Of a stretch of DNA of 64,000 bases, positions 16,199 through 24,851 are shown piece after piece. The stretch comes from Pseudaminobacter sp040045035 (GTDB taxonomy: Bacteria; Pseudomonadota; Alphaproteobacteria; Rhizobiales; Rhizobiaceae). The notes under the pieces were generated by a model. It ran no database searches and was not told where the DNA came from. It saw only the letters and a list, made by a program, of their open reading frames with translations. Numbering within the stretch: position 1 is the first letter of the stretch; every line of letters starts with the position of its first letter. Position numbers and translations under genes: made by a program. Location of the stretch: assembly GCF_040045035.1 (NCBI RefSeq), contig NZ_JBDZDS010000007.1, positions 186,001 to 250,000 of the forward strand, in the 5' to 3' direction.

Positions 16199-17260
16199 AT
16201 GGCTAGGATCAAGACCTCGGACAATATCGATCAAGATCGCCGCCGCTTCTTGAGCGCTGCGGCCCTGACCGTTGCTGCCGCCGAACTCCTCAAAGTCGGC
16301 CCAGCGGAAGCGCAGACTGCCGGGGGAAGCTCGTCGGGTTCGCCGGCTCCGGGAGCGAATACGTCATTCGGTTCGCTGAAGCAGATCGATGCCGGCGAAC
16401 TCAACGTCGGATATGCCGAGGCAGGTCCGGCCGACGGCCCCGCGGTCGTTCTCCTGCACGGCTGGCCCTACGACATTTACAGCTTTGTGGATGTAACGCC
16501 CATGCTGGCCTCGGCCGGATATCGGGTGATTGTTCCCTATCTGCGCGGCTACGGCCCGACCCGGTTTCTTTCAAGTGAAACATTCCGGAACGGTCAGCCG
16601 TCCGTGTTTGCCGTCGACACCATCGCCCTTATGGACGGCCTCCATATCCAGACGGCGACGCTGGGCGGTTTTGACTGGGGCGCGCGAACGGCCAACATCA
16701 TAGCGGCACTTTGGCCGGAACGGTGCAAGGCCATGGTTTCGGTGAGCGGTTATCTGATCGGCAGCCAGGAAGCCGGCAAGAAGCCGTTGCCGCCCGAGAC
16801 CGAGCTCGAATGGTGGTACCAATTCTATTTTGCCACCGACCGCGGCCAGGCCGGCTACGATCAGTACCGGCGGGATTTCGCAAAACTCATTTGGCAGCTC
16901 GCTTCGCCGCAATGGAAGTTCGACGACGCCACGTTCGACCGCACCGCGGCATCCCTGACGAACCCGGATCACGTCGCCATCGTCATCCACAATTACCGCT
17001 GGCGGCTCGGCCTGGCCGCTGGTGACCCAAAATACGATGCTTTGGAAGCGAGGCTTGCCGAGGCCCCGGTCATCACCCTGCCGACCATTACCATGGAGGG
17101 CGACGCCAATGGCGCGCCGCACCCGCTGCCCAGCGCTTACGCAAGCAAGTTCACGGGCAAGTATGCCCACCGGACCATTACCGGTGGCATCGGGCACAAC
17201 CTGCCTCAGGAAGCGCCACAGGCCTTCGCCCAGGCTGTGATCGACGTCGACGACTTGTGA
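16199..17260 (+). CDS. Tat-exported alpha/beta hydrolase
   Basis: The 353-residue product has the twin-arginine motif DRRRFLSAAAL and a cleavage region near GPAEAQTAG. After a Ser/Gly linker, the alpha/beta hydrolase domain shows VVLLHGWPYDIYSF (oxyanion), GGFDWGARTANI (Asp nucleophile, haloalkane dehalogenase or epoxide hydrolase style) and a terminal GGIGHNLPQE with the catalytic His. Relatives are annotated as epoxide hydrolases. It stands head to head with the epoxide hydrolase gene and probably acts on related compounds in the periplasm. Confidence 0.8.
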   Translation: MARIKTSDNIDQDRRRFLSAAALTVAAAELLKVGPAEAQTAGGSSSGSPAPGANTSFGSLKQIDAGELNVGYAEAGPADGPAVVLLHGWPYDIYSFVDVTPMLASAGYRVIVPYLRGYGPTRFLSSETFRNGQPSVFAVDTIALMDGLHIQTATLGGFDWGARTANIIAALWPERCKAMVSVSGYLIGSQEAGKKPLPPETELEWWYQFYFATDRGQAGYDQYRRDFAKLIWQLASPQWKFDDATFDRTAASLTNPDHVAIVIHNYRWRLGLAAGDPKYDALEARLAEAPVITLPTITMEGDANGAPHPLPSAYASKFTGKYAHRTITGGIGHNLPQEAPQAFAQAVIDVDDL

Positions 17261-17453
17261 GCGCAAGCCGATCAGTTCCCTGCCAACTCCTCGTCGAGGC
17301 TCGGGCGGCAGCCGCCTAGGGGATGAATGATGACGGCATCGGCGCACGCGCCAATGGTCGGCACACGGTTTTGAACGGTGCCGGCTCTTTCAGGGGTAAC
17401 GCGGCGCGCCACATCTGCTCCTTTGGACTGTAAACCAACCAGGGAGAACGACC

Positions 17454-17660
17454 ATGGGCAAACCGCTTTCCGAAAGTTTGGCCGAGATATCTGCCCACGC
17501 GAAAGAAGCCGAAGACCATATTGCAGCGGCGCAAAAGGAAGCCCACGACAAAATCGTCGCGCGCAGGGAGAAATCTCGCACCACTGTGGAGGCGTCGATA
17601 GCGAAAGTGAATGAGGACATCCACGCTGTCGGCAGCACTCTCGCCGAACCTCGATCTTGA
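17454..17660 (+). pseudogene. Coiled-coil protein fragment fused to a deletion scar
   Basis: The 68-residue frame is Ala-, Glu- and Lys-rich and helical (SESLAEISAHAKEAEDHIAA, then TTVEASIAKVNEDI). It ends abruptly at GSTLAEPRS and overlaps the start of the next gene. Similar rhizobial proteins are, to my knowledge, about twice as long, so the 3' half is probably lost. The downstream hydrolase also lacks the start of its signal peptide, which places a deletion junction near 17640-17655. A clean start (ACCATGGGC after GGGAGAACG) supports a once-real gene. Confidence 0.5.
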
Positions 17661-18636
17661 GCGCCATGCTCTTCGCCACGCCCGCCCTGGCCCAGGTTCA
17701 GCCCTTCCCACCCGGCTTCAGGGCCGAAACGATCTCCACCAACGGGGCACAGATCTTCGTCCGGTTCGGCGGCCACGGGCCGGCGGTGGTGCTTTTGCAT
17801 GGCTATGGCGAAACCGGCGACATGTGGGCGCCGCTGGCCGCCCGGCTGGCGCGCGACCACACCGTGATCGTGCCGGATCTGCGCGGCATGGGCCTCTCTT
17901 CGCACCCGGCCGGTGGCTACGACAAGAAGACGCAAGGCGGGGATGTCGCCGGCGTGCTCGACGCGCTGAAGATCGGCACGGTGGAGATGGTCACCCACGA
18001 CATCGGCAACATGGTCGGCTATGCCTTCGCGGCCGAGCAGCCCGACCGAGTGACAAAATTCGTGCTCATGGATGCGCCAATTCCAGGCATCGGCCCCTGG
18101 GAGGAGATCCTGAAGAACCCATTGTTGTGGCATTTCCGCTTCGGCGGCCCCGACATGGAACGGCTGATCGAGGGGCGCGAGCGCATCTATCTCGATCGCT
18201 TCTGGAATGAGTTTTCGGCCGATCCGAAGAGCTTCGACGAAGCTTCGCGTGCGCACTATGCCGCGCTCTATGCCAGGCCCGGGGCGATGCATTCCGGCTT
18301 CGAGCAGTTCAGGGCGTTTGATCAGGACACTGTCGACAACCGGGCATTTCTGGCCAAGGGTCCGCTGCGGATGCCGATCCTTGCGATCGGAGGGGAGAAG
18401 TCATTCGGCCCATTGATGGCGGTGATCATGCGCGTTGCCGCCAGCAATGTCCACGAGGTCGTTATCCCCCGTTCGGGCACTGGCTGATGGAAGAAAACCC
18501 GACGGCCACGATCGACGCCATTACGCAGTTCTTGCAAGAGCCACGCCTGGCGTCGGGCGCGCTGCGCCCAAGCCACAAGCCTGAGGGGGCGCCGGTGTCG
18601 AGGAGGTCGCCGGCGACGGCCCGCACGCAAGTCTGA
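17657..18636 (+). pseudogene. Alpha/beta hydrolase, 5'-truncated and frameshifted
   Basis: The conserved core is present: VVLLHGYGETGDMW (oxyanion), THDIGNMVGYAFA (Asp nucleophile) and LMDAPIPGIGPW. The frame stops at 18487 in VVIPRSGTG. The expected ending, GHWLMEENPTATIDAITQFL with the catalytic His, continues in another frame to 18636, so one base is missing near 18475. At the 5' end only the tail of a signal peptide (SAMLFATPALAQ) remains, fused to the coiled-coil fragment. As read, the enzyme would lack its His and be inactive. Confidence 0.75.
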
Positions 18637-18740
18637 ACAATCTTCAGAAAAGCGGCCTTCGTGACGTTTACCGCACCCTCCAGCGCCCTACCTTTGTTCC
18701 TCGAACCAACCGAGGGATGACGAACCGAGGGGAGTCGGCC

Positions 18741-19199
18741 ATGGCGACCACGATAAGCATCAACGGGGAAAAACACACCATTGACGCCGACGGCGACACG
18801 CCGCTGCTCTGGGTTCTGCGCGATATCCTGGGCATGACGGGCACGAAGTTCGGTTGCGGCATGGCGCTTTGCGGCGCTTGCACCGTGCATATCGACGGCA
18901 CGGCCACCCGATCCTGCGTCACCAGCCTCGACAGCATTGGATCCTCCGAAATCACGACGATCGAGGCAATCGGCTCGACGGCTGCGGGCGCGAAGATCCA
19001 GAAGGCCTGGCTCGACCAGGAGGTCGTTCAGTGCGGCTACTGCCAGTCGGGCCAGATCATGTCTGCCGCGGCACTCCTGGCGAGCAATCCGCACCCCACC
19101 GACGCCGACATCGACGACGCCATGTCGGGCAACATCTGCCGCTGCGGAACCTATGTCCGCATCCGCGAGGCCATCAAGCAAGCCGCGCAATCGAGCTGA
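18741..19199 (+). CDS. [2Fe-2S] subunit of an IorA-like molybdenum hydroxylase
   Basis: The 152-residue protein has the plant-type ferredoxin cluster motif GCGMALCGACTV near residue 40. The second cluster is in CGYCQSGQIM and the later ICRCGTY. This is the standard small subunit of xanthine-oxidase-family enzymes and matches isoquinoline 1-oxidoreductase alpha subunits. GAGGGGAG lies six bases before the ATG at 18741. It passes electrons from the molybdopterin subunit, encoded 13 bases downstream, to an acceptor that is not encoded here. Confidence 0.9.
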   Translation: MATTISINGEKHTIDADGDTPLLWVLRDILGMTGTKFGCGMALCGACTVHIDGTATRSCVTSLDSIGSSEITTIEAIGSTAAGAKIQKAWLDQEVVQCGYCQSGQIMSAAALLASNPHPTDADIDDAMSGNICRCGTYVRIREAIKQAAQSS

Positions 19200-19212
19200 G
19201 AAGGTGCCGGTC

Positions 19213-21420
19213 ATGACCATCGATCACTTCACTTCCGAAACCACCTCCCTGCATCGGCGGCCCTTTGCCGAGGGTCTTTCACGACGGAAGTTCCTGCAAG
19301 TGGGAGCGGTCGTTGGCGGGGGCCTCCTGCTCAGTCCGAGACTACCATCTGCCGACGACACCGCCTCGGCAGCCGATGCGGATGAATTCGTGCCGAACGC
19401 CTTCATCCGCATCGGCAGTGATGGGCATGTTGTCCTGACCATGCCCTATGTCGAGATGGGGCAGGGCACCTACACCTCGATCCCCATGCTGATCGCCGAG
19501 GAACTGGAAGTCGGCCTGCCGCAGGTTCGGCTGGAGCATGCGCCGCCAAACGAAAAGCTCTACGGCAATCCCTTGTTGGGTGGCGTGCAGGCGACCGGTA
19601 ACTCGAACGCCGTCCGCGGGGCGTGGAAACCGCTTCGGCAAGCGGGTGCAGTCGCGAGAACCATGCTGATCGCGGCGGCAGCGCAGCGCTGGAACGTCGC
19701 CCCTGCCTCGTGCAGCGCGAAAGGCGGGGAAGTGCTACACGAGGCGACGGGAAGACATATCCCCTATGGGGAACTGGTAGCCGATGCGGCGCATATGCCT
19801 GTCCCCGACCATGTGGAGCTCAAGCGACCGGACCAGTTCACGCTGATCGGCACGCCGGCCAAGCGCCTGGATGCCCCGGCAAAGGTCAATGGAACGGCTG
19901 TCTATGGCATCGACGTCCGGCTACCGGGCATCAAGATCGCGACCCTGGCGCAGTCGCCGGTCTTCGGCGGCAAGGTCAAAAGCGTTGACGATACTGCAGC
20001 CAAGGCAGTGAACGGCGTCCGCCAGATCGTCCAGCTCGAGGACGCCGTGGCCGTCGTTGCCGACCACATGGGAGCCGCGAAGAAAGGTCTGGCGGCCCTG
20101 GCGATCGAATGGGACGAAGGGCCGCACGCCACGGTCGACATGCAGAAGATCGTCGGCGAGCTTGAGGAAGCAACGCGCAGTCCCGGCGCGGTGGCGCAGA
20201 ACATCGGCGATGTCGACAAGGCCATGGCAGGCGCCGCCACCAAGGTCGAGGCGACCTATCAGGTTCCGTTCCTGGCGCACGCCACGATGGAGCCGATGAA
20301 CTGCACCGTTCATGTGCGGAAGGACGGCTGCGAGATATGGGTCGGCAGCCAGGCCATGGCGCGAGTGCAGGCGACAGCAGCCAAGACCGCCGGTCTGCCG
20401 CTCGACAAGGTTGTGGTCCACAATCATCTGATCGGCGGCGGATTTGGGCGTCGGCTCGAGGCGGACGGCGTCGCGCGCGCCGTCGAGATCGCCAAACACG
20501 TCGACGGCCCCGTGAAGGTCGTATGGACGCGAGAAGAAGACATCCAGCACGACATGTACCGGCCGTATTGGTACGATCGGCTTTCCGCGGGCCTCGATGA
20601 GAAAGGGGCGCCGGTCGCCTGGAACCATCGCTTTGCGGGTTCGTCGGTCATCGCTCGCTGGGCGCCGCCCTTGTTCCAGAACGGGCTCGATCCCGACACG
20701 ACCGAAGGCGCGATCGACCTGCTTTACGCCCTGCCGAACGTTCATGTCGAATATGTCCGGAAGGAGCCGCCGGGCATTCCCACGGCCTTCTGGCGCAGCG
20801 TGGGGCCGTCGCACAATGTCTTCGTGACCGAGAGTTTTATGGACGAATTGGCGGCGGCGGCAAAGCAGGATCCGGTCGCCTATCGGCTGGCCCTGCTCGA
20901 TCGCGAGCCGCGGGGCAAGGCTGTTCTCGCGCTTGCCGCCGAAAAGGCCGGCTGGGGCCAGAAGCTGCCGGAACGGACCGGCCGCGGCTCCTCCCTCCAG
21001 TTCGTCTTCGCGACCTATATGGCGCATGTCGCCGAAGTCGAAGTTGCGGACGACGGCATGGTGCGCGTCCGGCGGGTCGTCTGTGCCGTCGATTGCGGCA
21101 CCGTCGTCAACCCCGACACCGTCCGGGCGCAGGTCCAGAGCGCGATCAACTTCGGCATCACGGCGGCGCTCTACGGCAAGATCACCCTTGCGAACGGCCG
21201 CGTCGAACAGGCCAACTTCGACACTTACCAGATGCTCCGGATGAACCAGGTGCCCGCGATCGAGGTGCATATCGTCCAGAACACGGAATCGCCGGGCGGC
21301 ATGGGCGAGTGCGGCACATCGGCAATCGTGCCGGCGGTTGCAAACGCGATCTTTGCGGCAACCGGCAAGCGCCTGCGCAAGATGCCGATCGACCCCAATG
21401 AGTTGAAGCGGCAAGGGTAA
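19213..21420 (+). CDS. Molybdopterin-binding large subunit, IorB-like
   Basis: The 735-residue protein has a Tat signal (SRRKFLQVGAVVGGGLLL). It carries the duplicated aldehyde-oxidase/xanthine-dehydrogenase molybdopterin domain: GQGTYTSIPMLIAEEL, IGGGFGRRLEADG, and the active-site Glu in SPGGMGECGTSAIVPA near the C-terminus. This is the periplasmic IorB/AldH type that works without a FAD subunit. It hydroxylates a heterocycle or oxidises an aldehyde; the substrate is unknown. It is coupled to the [2Fe-2S] gene. The usual cytochrome partner is absent. Confidence 0.9.
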   Translation: MTIDHFTSETTSLHRRPFAEGLSRRKFLQVGAVVGGGLLLSPRLPSADDTASAADADEFVPNAFIRIGSDGHVVLTMPYVEMGQGTYTSIPMLIAEELEVGLPQVRLEHAPPNEKLYGNPLLGGVQATGNSNAVRGAWKPLRQAGAVARTMLIAAAAQRWNVAPASCSAKGGEVLHEATGRHIPYGELVADAAHMPVPDHVELKRPDQFTLIGTPAKRLDAPAKVNGTAVYGIDVRLPGIKIATLAQSPVFGGKVKSVDDTAAKAVNGVRQIVQLEDAVAVVADHMGAAKKGLAALAIEWDEGPHATVDMQKIVGELEEATRSPGAVAQNIGDVDKAMAGAATKVEATYQVPFLAHATMEPMNCTVHVRKDGCEIWVGSQAMARVQATAAKTAGLPLDKVVVHNHLIGGGFGRRLEADGVARAVEIAKHVDGPVKVVWTREEDIQHDMYRPYWYDRLSAGLDEKGAPVAWNHRFAGSSVIARWAPPLFQNGLDPDTTEGAIDLLYALPNVHVEYVRKEPPGIPTAFWRSVGPSHNVFVTESFMDELAAAAKQDPVAYRLALLDREPRGKAVLALAAEKAGWGQKLPERTGRGSSLQFVFATYMAHVAEVEVADDGMVRVRRVVCAVDCGTVVNPDTVRAQVQSAINFGITAALYGKITLANGRVEQANFDTYQMLRMNQVPAIEVHIVQNTESPGGMGECGTSAIVPAVANAIFAATGKRLRKMPIDPNELKRQG

Positions 21421-21471
21421 GCCCGGGGTCACACCACGCGTCAGGGACAACAGAACTAGCAGGCGGTCAAA

Positions 21472-21993
21472 ATGTCGGCGCAGATGGAAGCCACGACCTT
21501 CACCGGAACCAAGCTTGTATACAGGGCCGACTTGCCGTTCGATGAAGTCCTGAGGCGGTTCCACGCCCAGGTCGGCCACGCCGATATACCTACCCTGGCG
21601 CGCCTGGCGGTAGAGACGCCTGACGAGCAAGCCTACGCCAGGGAGATCGAGGCGCGGTTTGTCGGCAAGAGCGGCTTCATGCTGTTTTCGGAGATCGATC
21701 ACGGCGGTTGGATCGCACGCTTTGGCATCCGGCGGCACGCGATTCGGCTGATCTATGGCAATCCGTTGATTGCCATAACGATGATCCGCGAAGACATCTC
21801 GGCCGGATTGTTCGTTCCGGTGGAAATGCTTGTGCTGGACGCCCCGGACGGCGGCACAACGCTGTCCTACGTCCAGCCATCGTCACTGATCGCAATCGAT
21901 CGAGAGAATTCAGCCCTGCGCACCCCCGCGGAAGCATTGGATGCGAAGGTCGCGGCGCTTGTGGCAGCTATTCTCGACAGTTCAGGGATATAG
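21472..21993 (+). CDS. DUF302-domain protein
   Basis: This 173-residue soluble protein resembles the DUF302 family, with VYRADLPFDEVLRRFHAQ at the start, a central FMLFSEIDHGGWI, and a C-terminal YVQPSSLIAI. DUF302 proteins have an alpha-beta fold of unclear function and often sit beside redox or stress genes. It lies 51 bases after the molybdenum hydroxylase and is probably in the same transcript. Confidence 0.6.
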   Translation: MSAQMEATTFTGTKLVYRADLPFDEVLRRFHAQVGHADIPTLARLAVETPDEQAYAREIEARFVGKSGFMLFSEIDHGGWIARFGIRRHAIRLIYGNPLIAITMIREDISAGLFVPVEMLVLDAPDGGTTLSYVQPSSLIAIDRENSALRTPAEALDAKVAALVAAILDSSGI

Positions 21994-22079
21994 CGTCAGG
22001 CCCACTGACCGCTTATCGGAAGGGGCAGAAACGCCGTAGAATTGCCGTCGGGCGACAGCCAATTTCCCGGGGGAGCCGA

Positions 22080-22785
22080 CGCGGACCCGGGCGACGACAA
22101 CCGTCTCGCCTGTCACTCCGCCGACATGGTACTCAACCTAGCCGTCGTTGCGATCGGATCGAACGCCGTTACCTTCATCGACACGGCGACCAATGCCGTC
22201 AAGCACGTCACCTAGTCGGCCGGGCGCGGCACGAGGCCTTCTTCACCCCAGATGGCAAGGAGGTGTGGGTGACCGTCCGCGGTGAAAACTATGTCAGTGT
22301 TCTGGATGGAAAGACCTATGAGGAGAAGACGCGGATAACTGTTCCCAACGGACCTGGAATGACGATCTTCTCGCCCCGACGGAAAATACGGTTACGTCTG
22401 CTCGTCGTTCAATCCAGAAACCGTGACCATCACCGTTGCCGACCACAAAATCGTCGGGCCCATCAAACAGGAAAGTCCTTATGGTCCGAACATCGCGGCA
22501 ACGCCAGATGGCAAGCAGGTCTGGTTTACGCTGAAGGATACGGAAAAGACCCAGGTCTTCGACGCCTCGCCCCCATTCTCGTTGCCCAAGACGCTCGACA
22601 CAGGCCCGATCTCCAACCACGTCTATTTCGTACGCAATGCGGGTGGCCAATTCGCCTATGTCACTGTCGGCGGGCTGAACGAGGTGCAAGTATTCCGAAC
22701 TGATGATTTCAGCAAAGTCGCGACGATACAGGTCGGCAAGCTCCCGCACGGTCGCGGATTTGGGCCGCAAGCATGGCGTGAGTGA
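22080..22785 (+). pseudogene. YVTN-type beta-propeller protein, degraded
   Basis: Beta-propeller repeats are visible in at least three frames: AIGSNAVTFIDTATNAVKHV, then an in-frame TAG (22213-22215), then GKEVWVTVRGENYVSVLDGK, a frame change near 22375, and NIAATPDGKQVWFTLKDTEK plus AGGQFAYVTVGGLNEVQVF. The sequence stops at about 22747, where a transposase scrap begins. It is a lactonase- or YncE-like periplasmic propeller that has lost function. Confidence 0.7.
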
Positions 22786-22815
22786 TGCCTCGGTTACAAA
22801 TGGAAAACCGGTCGC
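22748..22815 (+). mobile_element. Fragment of an IS3-family OrfA
   Basis: The translated sequence TVADLGRKHGVSDASV followed, one frame over, by YKWK matches the helix-turn-helix of IS3-family OrfA. The intact OrfA at 55987-56289 has DLCRKHGVSDASIYKWK. Only about 22 codons remain. The scrap forms the breakpoint between the dead beta-propeller gene and the 3' end of the convergent ABC operon. Confidence 0.6.
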
Positions 22816-22836
22816 GCGCGAGCGCCGGCGCGTCGG

Positions 22837-23673
22837 CTACCGGCGGCCGGAAGCCGTTCTCATGCTGGCGGATGGCAACCTCTCCGCTGCGCCGGGTCTG
22901 CTCGCCCTCGACCTGTCCCGTTGCCACATGACCAGCCCTGCGATCAGGATCGTTCCGATGATGAAAATGAACGCAGCCGCCGCGATCGCCGGGCTTATGT
23001 TTTCTCGGATGGTGGAAAACATCTGGCGGGCAAGCGTCCGCTGGTTCGGCCCGGCGACGAAGAGCGTCAGCACGACCTCGTCGAGCGAGGTGGCAAATGC
23101 GAGTACGGCGCCGGAAAGCACGCCCGGCATGGCAAGCGGCAAGGTCACCCGGCGAAACACCGTGAAAGGGCCCGCCCCGAGGCTCTCGGCGGCGCGTTCG
23201 ACACGGCGGTCGATCCCAGCAAGCGCCCCGGTGACGCTGACGATCACGAAGGGAATTGCCACCACCGTGTGGGCGAAGATCACGCCGAGATAGCTGTTGG
23301 CAATGCCGAAGCGCACGAACAGCACCTGCATGCCGACACCGAGCACCACCGCCGGCACCACCATGGGTAGCAGGAACAGCGTTTTTACCGCACCCGGAAA
23401 CGGGATGTTGTGCCCGCGAAGGCCGAGCGACGCGGCCGTGCCCAGAATGGTGGAGAGCGCTGTCGTGCCAAGGCCGATGATCAGGCTGTTGACGATGGAG
23501 CGCCGCCAGGCGTCGGCCGCCACCAGTTCCTGGAACCACCGCGTCGAGAAGGCGGGGATGGGATAGGTGAGGAAGGCGCTCGACGTGAAGGCGAGCGGCA
23601 GGATTGCAAGAAGCGGCGCGATCAGGAAGGTCACGACCGCGACGGCGAAGACGAGTTTCGCGCTTTTCAGCAT
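22837..23673 (-). CDS. Polyamine-type ABC transporter permease (PotC-like)
   Basis: The 278-residue inner-membrane protein starts MLKSAKLVFAVAVVTFLIAP and has about six membrane segments. The permease EAA loop is RAAESLGAGPFTVFRRVTLP. GAGGAGAGG precedes the ATG. It is last in a four-gene operon (binding protein, ATPase, two permeases) and pairs with the upstream permease. The C-terminal tail is Arg/Ser-rich and lies close to an IS scrap, so its final residues may have been altered. Confidence 0.85.
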   Translation of the reverse strand: MLKSAKLVFAVAVVTFLIAPLLAILPLAFTSSAFLTYPIPAFSTRWFQELVAADAWRRSIVNSLIIGLGTTALSTILGTAASLGLRGHNIPFPGAVKTLFLLPMVVPAVVLGVGMQVLFVRFGIANSYLGVIFAHTVVAIPFVIVSVTGALAGIDRRVERAAESLGAGPFTVFRRVTLPLAMPGVLSGAVLAFATSLDEVVLTLFVAGPNQRTLARQMFSTIRENISPAIAAAAFIFIIGTILIAGLVMWQRDRSRASRPGAAERLPSASMRTASGRR

Positions 23674-23675
23674 GG

Positions 23676-24851
23676 TCAGCCTCTCCTCGCATCCTCGGCC
23701 GACAATCGGCCGTATACGGCGTAAAGCGCGATGGTGACGACGAGCAGGATGAGGCCGAGCGCGCCCGCCATGCCCCAGTTGGCCGAGCCGGTGGCGTAGA
23801 AGGCGATCACGGAACTGATCATCTGGTCGCTCGGGCCGCCGATCAGCGCCGGGGTGATGTAGTAACCGATAGCCGACATGAAGACGAGCAATGCGCCGGA
23901 GGCCAGCCCGCGGAAGCTGAGCGGCAGCAACACCCGCAGGAAGGCGCGCACCGGGTTGGCGCCGAGCGAAGCGGCCGCAGGCATCAGGTTCTTCGGAATG
24001 GAGACCAGAACGCTGTAGACCGGCAGGACCATGAAGGGCAGCAGCACATGGGTCATGGCGATGACCACGCCCACCCTGTTGAAGATGAGCGGAATGGGGC
24101 CGCTCGTCAGATGCAGCGCCTGCAGCGCGTCGTTGATGAGCCCTTTTTCCTGAAGCAGGATGAACCACGCCGCGGTACGCACCAGAAGCGAGGTCCAGAG
24201 CGGCAACAGCACGGCGGCGAGCAGCAGGTTGCGCTTCCAGCCGTCGGTCGTGGCAACCAGCATCGCATAGGGAAAGCCGATGGCGGCACAGGCCAGCGTG
24301 ACCAACCCCGCGATCAGGAAGGTGCGCAGCATGATGACCCGGTTGGCGGAGGCGTCGGCCGGCAGGGCCACGATGTTTCCGGATGCGTCTCGGGAGAGAT
24401 CGAGCGCGGCCAGCAGGTTCCGGTCCGTCGTCGGCGAGAGCGCATCTGAGATCGCAAGCCAGAATTCCGGCTTTTCCCAGCGCGGATCAACCACGGCCAG
24501 GTCCGGTGGCGTTTCTGAGCCCTGCACGGCGGAGATGGTCTTCGCCATCAGGGTGCGGAAGCCGGACTGGGCGCTGTTCAGCCGCCGCACCATGTCGCCC
24601 ACGGCTTGCGTATCGGTCGCGGCCTTCAGGTCGGCGACGATGGCTTCCTTCATTTCCGGCGTGGGCGGCGATTTCCGGTCCCAGCCCGCCATGGCGCCGG
24701 CTGTTTGCGGCAGGATGCGCAGCACCGCCGTGTCCGACACGGCCTGGGACATCATCGTCACCAGCGGCCAGACGAAGAAGAGGGCGATGAAGAGGAACAA
24801 CGGCAGGATGAGGGCCAGTGCGCCGGCGTTTCTGCGGCTCGGCCTTTTCAT
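23676..24851 (-). CDS. Polyamine-type ABC transporter permease (PotB-like)
   Basis: The 391-residue permease has an N-terminal membrane helix, then an unusually long soluble insert (about residues 40-165, rich in Asp, Ala and Pro), then the usual permease core with the EAA loop PAAASLGANPVRAFLRVLLP. The insert recurs in one PotB subfamily and presumably faces the periplasm. The start codon overlaps the ATPase stop (ATGA). Confidence 0.85.
   Translation of the reverse strand: MKRPSRRNAGALALILPLFLFIALFFVWPLVTMMSQAVSDTAVLRILPQTAGAMAGWDRKSPPTPEMKEAIVADLKAATDTQAVGDMVRRLNSAQSGFRTLMAKTISAVQGSETPPDLAVVDPRWEKPEFWLAISDALSPTTDRNLLAALDLSRDASGNIVALPADASANRVIMLRTFLIAGLVTLACAAIGFPYAMLVATTDGWKRNLLLAAVLLPLWTSLLVRTAAWFILLQEKGLINDALQALHLTSGPIPLIFNRVGVVIAMTHVLLPFMVLPVYSVLVSIPKNLMPAAASLGANPVRAFLRVLLPLSFRGLASGALLVFMSAIGYYITPALIGGPSDQMISSVIAFYATGSANWGMAGALGLILLVVTIALYAVYGRLSAEDARRG

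Noticed and set aside
19921..21738. 605-codon minus-strand frame opposite the molybdenum hydroxylase
   Set aside because: Antisense shadow of a complete IorB-like gene.
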